Below, in pieces: positions 34,302 through 42,683 of a DNA stretch of 64,000 nucleotides. Numbering within the stretch: the stretch's first letter is position 1; every line of letters begins with the position of its first letter. Source of the stretch: JANPLN01 sp043757265 (GTDB taxonomy: Bacteria; Bdellovibrionota; Bdellovibrionia; Bdellovibrionales; JAGQZY01). The stretch lies in assembly GCA_043757265.1 (NCBI GenBank), contig JAYUQP010000040.1:124001-188000 (forward strand). Direction: 5' to 3'. The notes beneath the pieces are model-generated. The model did not search any database. It was not told the DNA's origin and saw only the letters and a list, made by a program, of their open reading frames with translations. A program made the position numbers and the translations under genes.

Positions 34302-35439
34302 AAATATCCCATCCTCTCCGTGTGAGGTTTACTTCGCGGTCAAAGGTGTTCTTTCCATCTCGCTTAAAAAACTTTCCTCGAGCCATCACATGCTTTATCT
34401 GCAGATCCGTTTTATCAAACATGAGGAGATCAGCATCCATATGTGTCGCAATCTTACCTTTCGCTTCAAGACCGAGAACTTGGGCAGCGTTTTGCGAAAA
34501 ATGCTGGTAGATCTCGGAGATTTCGAGTCCGCCTTTTAAGCAAGTTTCGGTCAGCACTGACCAAAGCTCGCTCGGGGAGGGGACACCCCCATCCGATGAT
34601 ATAGTTAAGCGATCAGCCGGGCCGCCGAGCCTTTTAAATAACAGATAATTTCTCAAAATATTCGGATCGTAGATATCAAAGTCTATATAAACTCCGCGCT
34701 TCGCGAGCTCAGCGGCTTCCTCGATCAATTTTTCAGATCGCTCGAGATGTGTTAGATAGATTTTTTCTGGCAGAATGCTATGTGTTTCGAGAAGGTCGCG
34801 GATCGTCTGTAGCCGTCGGTCACCGGGTCCCACATGAAAATGGCTGACTCCAGCTTTACCGCTCAAAATCCCGCCGACGTAGGCATCCACACAGGCGCGC
34901 GCTAGCGAATCGAGAGATGGTTCTGGAGCTCGTCGGTCGGCAATAGCAATTTCACCAACGCCAATGATTTCGGAAATAAAAAGAAGATCATCTCGCACAT
35001 TGCCAGTTATTGTTTTTGGCGGAATATCATAGCCGCCAACGTAGCAATAGGCCGAAATCCCAATGTGATTAAAAGCCTTCACTTTGGCCAGTAAGTCAGA
35101 CATCGTTTTTGTCGAAGTGTCCACACCCAGCGTTCCCACAGTTGTCGTAACACCGCCATCGATGAACTCACAAAGCGAGATCGGTGGGCTTTGCGAATGA
35201 AAACCTTTTTCTCCGCTTCCACCAGATAAATGATTATGGGGGTCGATGATTCCAGGAGCGATATGCAGGTTTTCGCAATCAATGATTTCCAAAACGTCTT
35301 TTAATTTGTGTTCTAACTGTCGGTAAACGGAAAGGTCTGCCTGTCCCACCCAGGTTATCTTTTCGCCCGCGATCAAAATGTCTAGCTTTTGAAAAATTCC
35401 CTCAAATAAAATATTTGCACCACTGAGAAGATAAATCAT
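34270..35439 (-). CDS. iadA: Isoaspartyl dipeptidase (beta-aspartyl peptidase)
   Basis: An amidohydrolase-superfamily enzyme of 389 residues, the same length as E. coli IadA, that hydrolyses beta-Asp dipeptides; in this operon the natural substrate would be beta-Asp-Arg released by cyanophycinase. Zinc ligands align as His68 and His70 (IDPHNH), His202, His231 (LTHLERS) and Asp283 (ISSDGG). Unusually, the position of the carboxylated bridging lysine (Lys162 in E. coli) is Glu163 (GVGEIAIADRR). The ATG at 35439 shares one base with the cphA stop (TAATG), implying coupling; a longer frame to 35481 is not needed. Confidence 0.92.
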   Translation of the reverse strand: MIYLLSGANILFEGIFQKLDILIAGEKITWVGQADLSVYRQLEHKLKDVLEIIDCENLHIAPGIIDPHNHLSGGSGEKGFHSQSPPISLCEFIDGGVTTTVGTLGVDTSTKTMSDLLAKVKAFNHIGISAYCYVGGYDIPPKTITGNVRDDLLFISEIIGVGEIAIADRRAPEPSLDSLARACVDAYVGGILSGKAGVSHFHVGPGDRRLQTIRDLLETHSILPEKIYLTHLERSEKLIEEAAELAKRGVYIDFDIYDPNILRNYLLFKRLGGPADRLTISSDGGVPSPSELWSVLTETCLKGGLEISEIYQHFSQNAAQVLGLEAKGKIATHMDADLLMFDKTDLQIKHVMARGKFFKRDGKNTFDREVNLTRRGWDIYGIKTAQTEN

Positions 35440-38153
35440 TAGGTTGCTCGTAGCACTGATTCGCATAAAGCCAGTGCCCATTTTAACTTTTCTTTTGGTA
35501 ATGTGCTTCGTGATTGTGCCCCTGCCTGGCTTAGCATTTTTTCGATCTCGATAATTCGATCGTAGAATGCGACCAAAAGCTCTCCGGGCTGCAATTTTTT
35601 AATGCAGGCATCCATGGCCTGAAGCTCGTCCATAATCACCACGACTCTTTTATCTGGAAATTCAGAGCGAACAACGTCGGCCAAAAATTTCGACATTTCG
35701 CCATACGGCCGCCCGCGCAGGGCTATATCTTCGCGAATTATGATTTCGTCAAACGAAGGAACGATGGCCCTAAGTGCATCTTTTGAAATCTCGGGGTCGC
35801 GGTCTCCGGGCAAGGCTATGATTAATCGTCTGAGTGTAAATTCGTACTGCTCGAGAGCCGTTGCGATGGCACTCATTGCATGCGCATTGTGCCCGTAATC
35901 AAGAACAATGCATGCGTTCTTCAAGTCAAAAATATTCATCCTGCCCGAATTTTGCGAACTTGGATTAAACCACCTAAGCGCATCAAAAGCACTTGTAATG
36001 TCCATGCCCACGCCGTGTGCGGCACATAGAGCTGCTAAACAATTTGATATCTGAAAGCTAATGGTACCATAAGAAGTAACTGATAGCTCACTCACGCGAC
36101 CAAGCCTTATCTCACTACTGGATGCCGCAGATGTGGTGGATGTGGCATTTGTGGCGGCTGACGCAAAAAATATTTCGCCTTTTTCAACCCAGCATTTTGC
36201 ATCGGGAGCTCGCGACGTCACTGCACGTTCAACGGCCTCCGGCGTCGTGCCGTAGATGTAAACTCTGCGTTCCATTCGTGAGTCTGCGGCACGATCAAAA
36301 AGATTCAGAGACTCCTTACTGTCTGCGTTCAGGACAATCGTGCCATTTTTTTTGGTGTGATCTACAACAAGTGCTTTAATTTGCACTAGGTCCTTGATGC
36401 CTCGTATTCCATCTTGGCCGATGTGATCTTCGTGAACATTCGTAACAACGCCCACATCAGAGTAAGAGTATCCAAGGCCGCGTCGAAGTATTCCGCCCCG
36501 AGCTGATTCTAAAATTGCTATTTCAACTTTAGAATCAGAAAGCACTCGGCTTGCCGACACGGGTCCCGAACAGTCACCAGTTCCTGTTTTTTCTCCGCCT
36601 ATCCAAATACCATCGGTCGAAGTCATTCCTGTCACGTAACCAGCTGTCGAAAACATTTTTTCGAGCATTCGCACCGTAGATGTTTTACCGTTCGTACCAG
36701 TTACGCTAATAATGGGAATGGTTGACTGTTGCCCAGCCGGATAAAGCATTTTAATGATGTCTTCGGCCACTGGCCGCGGCTGGCCTTCGCTCGGTGCAAG
36801 ATGCATTCGCAAACCCGGCCCGGCATTAACTTCTATTATTTTAAAACCTTCTGAAACGGGAGCGGATATATCCGAATGAATTATGTCTACTCCGCAGATA
36901 TCAAGACCAATTGTTCGCGCCGTTAATTCACAGGTCAAACGAACTGTTGGATGTAAAAGATCCGTTACGTCTTTCGCATTTCCACCGCCTGAGATATTTG
37001 CATTTTCTCGAAGAAAAATTTTTGCGTTTTTTTCCACGACAGATTCAAGAGCGAGGTTTTGTCTTTTAAGAGACGCAAGAACACTTTCGTCAACAATAAT
37101 TCGAGTGAGCACACTGCTATGACCAACGCCCCGAAGTGGATCAGAGTTGAGCTGTTTAATAAGCTCGTTGACTGTACTTCTTCCATCACCGAGAACCGAC
37201 GGAGCTAAGCGTTCGGCTGCCGCACAAACTTTGCCGCCCACAACAAGCACGCGGTAATCTTTACCAACACACATTTCTTCGATCAGAACTACCCGGCAAA
37301 ATTTTTGCGCATGTTCAAATGCTCGATGCAAGCCTTGTTGTGAATCGATGTTGAGAGTGACGCCATTTCCGTGATTGCCGTCGAGAGGTTTTATCGCGAG
37401 GGGAAAAGACAGTTCGGTTGTTGCCTCAAGAGCCTCCTCAACGGATCGGACCATTAAACCCCGCGGGACCGGAACACCTACAGACTTCAATACAATTTTC
37501 GTTCTGTATTTATCCTGTGCCAGTTGCACGGCAAGGTGGCTGGTTTTATCTGTCACGGCAGTTTGCACATAGCGAGTGTGAATACCGTGCCCCAAACGAA
37601 GCTGGCTGCCGGTGTATGTACGTTCAACTGGAATTTTCATTTTTTTCGCAGCATCGAACAGTGCCTGACCGCTGGGCCCAAGCTTATGCTCCTCCACTAA
37701 TTTCTTGATGGCTTCAATCTCTCCCTTCTTATCCGCTCTCCCAACAGTAACAACTCTCTGGATGTAGGAAAATGCGACGCGATGGCATTCGATCATTGCC
37801 TGTTCGTCTAAATATCTGGTGATGACATTGTAGATGCCTTTTTCGCCCCCATAAATTGATTTGCCGTACGTTACACCAATTCCAACCATGGCCGAAATTT
37901 CTAGCGCGACGTGCTCGATAATGTGAGCAAAATAAGTTCCTCGTTCGAGACGCTCTAAAAAACCTCCTCTACGACCTAGAGAGCAGGTGTGCTCGATCAA
38001 TCGGGGAAAATCCGCCATCAGAGTTTTGACAAAATGTGGCAAGTCCTGGCTGGATGTATCTGCAAATACTCCGAGGTCTAACCTCGTAATCAGTACGGGA
38101 AATTTGTGATAAATATTGGGCCCTCTAAGGGCGCGAACGCTAATTATTTTCAT
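35439..38153 (-). CDS. cphA: Cyanophycin synthetase
   Basis: CphA polymerises aspartate and arginine into multi-L-arginyl-poly-L-aspartate with ATP. The 904 residues show the full CphA1 order: an N-terminal domain to about 160 (FLERLERGTYFAHIIEHVALE), an ATP-grasp domain at about 210-475 (IKPLDGNHGNGVTLN, VIEVNAGPGLRMHLAPSEG region) that adds Asp, and a Mur-ligase-like domain from about 480 with P-loop GTNGKTST and VGVVTNVHEDHIG that adds Arg. It is flanked by degradation genes on the same strand, 23 bases after the amidinohydrolase gene. Confidence 0.96.
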   Translation of the reverse strand: MKIISVRALRGPNIYHKFPVLITRLDLGVFADTSSQDLPHFVKTLMADFPRLIEHTCSLGRRGGFLERLERGTYFAHIIEHVALEISAMVGIGVTYGKSIYGGEKGIYNVITRYLDEQAMIECHRVAFSYIQRVVTVGRADKKGEIEAIKKLVEEHKLGPSGQALFDAAKKMKIPVERTYTGSQLRLGHGIHTRYVQTAVTDKTSHLAVQLAQDKYRTKIVLKSVGVPVPRGLMVRSVEEALEATTELSFPLAIKPLDGNHGNGVTLNIDSQQGLHRAFEHAQKFCRVVLIEEMCVGKDYRVLVVGGKVCAAAERLAPSVLGDGRSTVNELIKQLNSDPLRGVGHSSVLTRIIVDESVLASLKRQNLALESVVEKNAKIFLRENANISGGGNAKDVTDLLHPTVRLTCELTARTIGLDICGVDIIHSDISAPVSEGFKIIEVNAGPGLRMHLAPSEGQPRPVAEDIIKMLYPAGQQSTIPIISVTGTNGKTSTVRMLEKMFSTAGYVTGMTSTDGIWIGGEKTGTGDCSGPVSASRVLSDSKVEIAILESARGGILRRGLGYSYSDVGVVTNVHEDHIGQDGIRGIKDLVQIKALVVDHTKKNGTIVLNADSKESLNLFDRAADSRMERRVYIYGTTPEAVERAVTSRAPDAKCWVEKGEIFFASAATNATSTTSAASSSEIRLGRVSELSVTSYGTISFQISNCLAALCAAHGVGMDITSAFDALRWFNPSSQNSGRMNIFDLKNACIVLDYGHNAHAMSAIATALEQYEFTLRRLIIALPGDRDPEISKDALRAIVPSFDEIIIREDIALRGRPYGEMSKFLADVVRSEFPDKRVVVIMDELQAMDACIKKLQPGELLVAFYDRIIEIEKMLSQAGAQSRSTLPKEKLKWALALCESVLRAT

Positions 38154-38176
38154 CGTATTCCTTTTAAATTGTACGT

Positions 38177-39037
38177 TTAATGCAACTCATAGATGGGCGC
38201 CATCAGGCAAGATACGCTACCACCACCCAAAATAAATTCCGACATGTCAGCGACGGTATGGAATTTTCCCATTTTTTTGAGTTCGTGGGACATCACTTGG
38301 CTCTGTCCACCTGAAACAACGGTGTTTCCGATTTCGATACAGTTGAGAGCAAAGTTTAGAGCGTCTGCTCTCGGCACGTTCACGATCCGCGAAAAATGTT
38401 TGGACTTTCGAAGAACGTTCCAACTCATTTTCGAAAACGCACCTTCATACGCGAAAGCAACGCCATCTGAGGTCACAAAGAGCGCAGTGTCTAAATGGTA
38501 AAATAGCGGATCGATCAATTGGAGCGGGACCACTTCTATTTCCATGGCCTTAGCAAATTCGGCAGCTGCTTGCAGCTGTGTTCTGAAGCCGTATCCAATA
38601 AATGCCTTTTTTTGCGAGGGTAACACGGCCACATCTCCCCCTTCGAGAAAAGCTTTTCCCTGGATTAATTTTTTAACGCCGAGATGAGAAAGGTGTTGAA
38701 TCCTTGCCTTTATCTCGCGCTTCCGCTCGAGATGACGATAGGTGGCTAAAAACGCAGTCAATTTATTTTGTCTTTTCAAAATCACCGCGATGTCTTTTAC
38801 AAAAACACTGTCAAAGCAATTGTGGACAAACGGAATCTCCGATACGTGAGCACCACGGGCTCGCGCAAAATTCAATAGGTTTAAATGCTGCAATTGTGCG
38901 CTTCCCTTATTTACTCTACCCACTTTCATATGTGGGTTGATGGACCATTTGACATCGTAGACACAACTTTCAATGTGAGATCCTGTGTGATGACAGCGAG
39001 CCCGGCCAACAATAAAATGGGGATGCTTGGAACTCAT
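38177..39037 (-). CDS. Amidinotransferase-fold hydrolase (arginine dihydrolase/DDAH-like)
   Basis: A 286-residue member of the guanidino-group modifying superfamily (arginine deiminase, DDAH, AgrE/ArgZ). VYDVKWSINPHM is the typical N-terminal substrate-loop segment, Asp76 lies in CFDSVF, Glu132 in FLEGGD, His181 and Asp183 in YHLDTALF, and the nucleophile Cys277 in GGGSVSCLMAP. Such enzymes convert arginine or methylarginines to citrulline or ornithine. Next to cphA and cphB the obvious role is arginine catabolism after polymer breakdown, as with AgrE/ArgZ in cyanobacteria; which reaction cannot be settled by eye. Its ATG overlaps the upstream stop as ATGA. Confidence 0.85.
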   Translation of the reverse strand: MSSKHPHFIVGRARCHHTGSHIESCVYDVKWSINPHMKVGRVNKGSAQLQHLNLLNFARARGAHVSEIPFVHNCFDSVFVKDIAVILKRQNKLTAFLATYRHLERKREIKARIQHLSHLGVKKLIQGKAFLEGGDVAVLPSQKKAFIGYGFRTQLQAAAEFAKAMEIEVVPLQLIDPLFYHLDTALFVTSDGVAFAYEGAFSKMSWNVLRKSKHFSRIVNVPRADALNFALNCIEIGNTVVSGGQSQVMSHELKKMGKFHTVADMSEFILGGGSVSCLMAPIYELH

Positions 39038-40071
39038 AGATTTAGCTTCAACTGTTGTTTGTATCGAAGGAAACAGCGTTCTCCTGCTTTAAGTCTCATC
39101 AAAGCACCTTCTGCCAGGGCTTGAGCCACTTCGGAATTTTCTCTGACTAGCGAAAAAATCACTTCCGTATTCCAGTCGGCTGAGTGTTTAATATCTACTG
39201 TAGAATGAAGAAGAAAATAGCGTTGCCCGGTTGCAGACAAGCCAAGTCGTTTAAGTCCTGCATGGACTTTTTTTGCACGACCTGGGGCCGTAAGTTCGAT
39301 CACTCCTAGCGCCCCAACAGAATGGTAAGCATAATCACGATTCACCGCCATGCCGAGTAATATATTGGCAAGCGCTATGGACTCTGGGACAACTCGATCT
39401 TGATTACCGGAAGCGACATTCATCTCGCTAGCCAATGATTCGAGCATGGGACCGTGCATAGAAATTTCTTTGCCTCGTCCCATTTCATCCCAATAGTTTC
39501 GCGCCATCTCAAGCTTTGCCTGAGTTGGAAATTTAATTTGTGTAAGTGCCACGAGATCGTCAAAACCGGCCTCTCCCGCCACTTCCTGTTCCACAAACCA
39601 TTTCATCTGCTCTGTGTCAGCCTCACTTTCGAGCCAATCAAAAAGGGGATCGTGCTGTCCAGGTCCCGACTTTTCGAGCGAGACAAACCATTCAACAAAT
39701 TCGTGCGCATCATTCGGTACATCGCCTGCGAGCGCAGCCGCAGCGGTGCGTTCGGTAGAAAGCATTGTTCGCTCTCGAACCAACATACCAACTTCGTCAA
39801 ATCCAGAACTTCCGTTTTGTGATGGTAAGCGAGGCGATAATCGCCCATGATTAAATTTGGCGAGTGTTCGATGTAAGCGTTCAAAATCAAGAGCCGGAAA
39901 TTGTGGAGTCTCCAGCGAAATATTTTGCACGGGTTTATGTATTGACTGTATTTGAGTCGATAAGTCGGCCGACAACTTATCTGAATCTTCATTCTGTAAA
40001 TAATTTAAAGATTTAGACGACAGTGTCGCTGGCCGACGATTTGATAGATTAACAAATGTTTTAGCAAGCAT
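39034..40071 (-). CDS. Heme-oxygenase-like diiron oxidase (HDO) family protein
   Basis: A 345-residue protein. The C-terminal 220 residues match the iron-containing redox enzyme/HDO superfamily: Glu196 and His206 (WDEMGRGKEISMH), Glu259 (ALGVIELTAP), and His289-x3-Asp293-x2-His296 (HSTVDIKH) make a complete six-ligand diiron set. The N-terminal 90 residues are Ser/Asn-rich and probably disordered. ATG at 40071 has TGGAGA upstream; an earlier TTG at 40092 does not. HDO enzymes hydroxylate, desaturate or cleave amino-acid-like substrates. It is the first gene of the cyanophycin operon and its stop overlaps the next start (ATGA). Substrate unknown. Confidence 0.75.
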   Translation of the reverse strand: MLAKTFVNLSNRRPATLSSKSLNYLQNEDSDKLSADLSTQIQSIHKPVQNISLETPQFPALDFERLHRTLAKFNHGRLSPRLPSQNGSSGFDEVGMLVRERTMLSTERTAAAALAGDVPNDAHEFVEWFVSLEKSGPGQHDPLFDWLESEADTEQMKWFVEQEVAGEAGFDDLVALTQIKFPTQAKLEMARNYWDEMGRGKEISMHGPMLESLASEMNVASGNQDRVVPESIALANILLGMAVNRDYAYHSVGALGVIELTAPGRAKKVHAGLKRLGLSATGQRYFLLHSTVDIKHSADWNTEVIFSLVRENSEVAQALAEGALMRLKAGERCFLRYKQQLKLNL

Positions 40072-40169
40072 ATTTTCTCCAGTTGTAGACAAAGCGATGG
40101 TAGAAAATAAAAGTGCAACTCGCAGGCCAAATAGGGAGTGAGTTGATCGTTAGGCTTCGAAAATGTGAA

Positions 40170-40184
40170 ATCGTTTTAAACGAT
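40170..40184 (-). promoter_or_regulatory. Perfect palindrome upstream of the cyanophycin operon
   Basis: ATCGTTTTAAACGAT is a perfect 15-base palindrome about 100 bases before the first gene of the operon, followed on the plus strand by an A-run. It could be an operator for a repressor or activator of the operon; the evidence is only symmetry and position. Confidence 0.35.
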
Positions 40185-40371
40185 AAAAAAAATAATTTTG
40201 TGAAAAGTTTTCTGAATTGAATTTTGCTTGATTAGTTTTGTTGAAAGGTGAGGAGGAGATGCTGAACGTGATATATTCATCATGAGGAGGAATTATCCCT
40301 TTAAGAAAACACCATAAGGCGCCTGCTAAATAGCAAGAAATAGATGAGTTCGACGTATGCAGAGCACTAGA

Positions 40372-40692
40372 TTACTTTTTGCATGTAATAAATTGTGGAA
40401 GACAGCGTGATTTATCCGGCACTTTTTGCAAACATTTGTCGGTCACAGATTGTCTAGCCGCAGTTTCTGAAAGCTCTGTTGCCGTGAAATCGCCGTCAAA
40501 AGGCGTGTGGATGTCACATGTGACATTTGCAACAATCATAAATCCATTGGACCGCGTGAGAGTATTTTCCATTTTTTCTACTTTTTGCTTGAGCTCTTTT
40601 ATTTGTTTTTCTAGTTCCTCAACACGCTTTTGAGATTCGTCTGCAAAAACGAGTGTGAATGAAAATAAAAGAGTGCAAAAAACCGAAATCAT
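40372..40692 (-). CDS. Small exported coiled-coil protein
   Basis: A 106-residue protein with a signal peptide (MISVFCTLLFSFTLVFA), a short Glu/Lys/Val coiled coil (EELEKQIKELKQKVEKMEN) and a C-terminal domain with four cysteines (TCDIHTP, DKCLQKV, SRCLPQFITCKK) that could form two disulfides. AAGGAACGT precedes the ATG. It follows the S9 peptidase gene by ten bases on the same strand, so it may be co-transcribed. Family not recognised. Confidence 0.65.
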   Translation of the reverse strand: MISVFCTLLFSFTLVFADESQKRVEELEKQIKELKQKVEKMENTLTRSNGFMIVANVTCDIHTPFDGDFTATELSETAARQSVTDKCLQKVPDKSRCLPQFITCKK

Positions 40693-40702
40693 ACGTTCCT
40701 TA

Positions 40703-42625
40703 TTATTTCAGATGTTTCTCAAAAAAATCAAGCGCGTACGTATTAAGTAGAACGATATTGGACCGTTTTGCGACGCCGTGACCTTCGTCAGGAAAAATCA
40801 CAAGTTTTGAGTTCTTATTCATCTTTTCAATTGTTTCGTAGAACTGCACCGCCTCGCCCACTGGGACCCGGGGGTCCGTGGCACCGTGGGCGATCATCAA
40901 AGGTTTCTTAACCTGATCAATATACGTAACTGGTGACAGCTTCAACATCGCATCACGCTCTTTGGATGGGTCTCCATACTCGTTCATACGCAGAGCGCGC
41001 CGGTAGGGTGCAGTATTCTCGATAAACGTGATCAGGCTGCTCATACCCACGATTGCAAGACCAGCATCGTAAAAATCGGCAAACATCGACACACCAACAA
41101 GGGTGGAATAGCCGCCGTAGCTTCCACCGGTGATTCCAATTTTAGGCGCTACGCCGTTTATTACCCAGTTTTTCTTGATAAACTCGGCACAATCCCGAAT
41201 ATCAGTAATCACTTTAAGTCGCTGTACGCCATTGTCGGCCTGCAACCACTTTTTTCCATAACCATCGCTACCGCGCACATTCGGCGCAACATAAACAAAA
41301 CCCTTTTCGGTATACAAATTATACAACGGTGTAAATCGCGGAGTAAATTGCGACTCAGGACCGCCATGAAATTGAACGATCACCGGACAAGCTTCGGTTT
41401 TGCACTTTGCGGAGCGCCAGACAAACATAGGAACATCGGTGCCGTCATGGGCCTTGTAGGATTCGAGTGTTGGCTTCACATAACCGAGTGTGTTGATTTC
41501 GGGAGTGGATGGAAGCACCCACTCCTGCACTTTTTTGGTTTGCAAATCGTAAACAAAGTTTTTGCGAGGAGCATTGTGATACTCTGCTGAATAGCTGAGG
41601 TAGCGATTGTTTGTAGAAAATGCACCAACATAGGCCTGCTGTGCATCCTTTAAGCCGGGGAGAGTTGTTTTTTTCGAAGTTGCTAAATTTACTAATTGTA
41701 ATCGTGCGTAGCCCTTTTCGTTAATAACATAAACCATGTGTTTGCGATTCTCTGACACCTTAAACTCGCTAATGTCCGCATCAATATTTGTTCCCCAAGG
41801 TGTAAGCTTGCCGTTTTTCAGCGTGTAGAGTTTGCGAAAGTCGGCAATTTTGTTGGTGAGCACGAGGAACTCGTCCTGGGTTTTAAACGCCAATTTAAAA
41901 TCTTCCAATTCATTTTGACCAAGCAGCGGCGACTTTGTCTTCGTTTTCAAATCGAAAACAAAATGTTCATTTTGCATGCTGCCTTTAAGCAGAGTCAGAA
42001 TAGCTTTTCCTTTCAAAATATCAGAAAGTGTCCAAATTCCAGATTCGTCCCACACCACTTCGTGAGAGTCGGCAGCTAAGTTGTATTTGTAAATAGAGTA
42101 CGAATCCGGAGCTTTATCATTTGTGCGATAATAAAGAGATTTTGAGTCCTCAGTGAAACCTAAGAATCCCGTTTGGTGTTTGGAGTTGTAATAAACTTTG
42201 CGCAGTTCCCCACCACCGATTTTCATTAAGAAAATGCCTGGGTTTTCGTCACCCTTTGAATCCCGCGACACAATTATAAACTCGCTGTTTGGGCTCATTC
42301 CTACGAGGCGTGAGGCATCTTCCCCGGCCGTGAGCTGAATGGGAAAACTTTTTGGTCCGTTCAGTTTCCAAATTTGCAAGGACCCAGTGACATTCCAATT
42401 CATAAAAAGGGAGCGGCCGTCACCAGTCACCAGGCCGTCAGATGGCGCACGAATGTCTACCAACTTTTCTATTATATTTTTCAAATCGGCGTTGGGTGTA
42501 GGCGGTGCATATTTAGCAAGAGTCTCAGGTGAGATACTATTCAAGCCGTAACCTGAGTATTTTGTCTTAGATGCAGTACTGCAGCCGATGACTAAAATTG
42601 CTGAAAATAAAGATAGGTATTTCAT
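40703..42625 (-). CDS. S9-family prolyl oligopeptidase-like lipoprotein
   Basis: A 640-residue serine peptidase of the S9 (acylaminoacyl/dipeptidyl peptidase) family. A lipobox (MKYLSLFSAILVIGCS) predicts attachment to a membrane facing the periplasm. Residues about 50-385 form a WD-like beta-propeller, and the C-terminal alpha/beta hydrolase has Ser501 in TGGSYGGYS, Asp in HGATDPRVP and His in DEGHGV. It cleaves peptides, often after proline or from acylated N-termini. Likely periplasmic peptide breakdown; AAAGGGA lies upstream of the ATG. Confidence 0.92.
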   Translation of the reverse strand: MKYLSLFSAILVIGCSTASKTKYSGYGLNSISPETLAKYAPPTPNADLKNIIEKLVDIRAPSDGLVTGDGRSLFMNWNVTGSLQIWKLNGPKSFPIQLTAGEDASRLVGMSPNSEFIIVSRDSKGDENPGIFLMKIGGGELRKVYYNSKHQTGFLGFTEDSKSLYYRTNDKAPDSYSIYKYNLAADSHEVVWDESGIWTLSDILKGKAILTLLKGSMQNEHFVFDLKTKTKSPLLGQNELEDFKLAFKTQDEFLVLTNKIADFRKLYTLKNGKLTPWGTNIDADISEFKVSENRKHMVYVINEKGYARLQLVNLATSKKTTLPGLKDAQQAYVGAFSTNNRYLSYSAEYHNAPRKNFVYDLQTKKVQEWVLPSTPEINTLGYVKPTLESYKAHDGTDVPMFVWRSAKCKTEACPVIVQFHGGPESQFTPRFTPLYNLYTEKGFVYVAPNVRGSDGYGKKWLQADNGVQRLKVITDIRDCAEFIKKNWVINGVAPKIGITGGSYGGYSTLVGVSMFADFYDAGLAIVGMSSLITFIENTAPYRRALRMNEYGDPSKERDAMLKLSPVTYIDQVKKPLMIAHGATDPRVPVGEAVQFYETIEKMNKNSKLVIFPDEGHGVAKRSNIVLLNTYALDFFEKHLK

Positions 42626-42683
42626 TTTTTCCCTTTTGGTGACAAAGGCTGAATCCAGCGTTTGTCGTGCGCTTGCCGTACCA

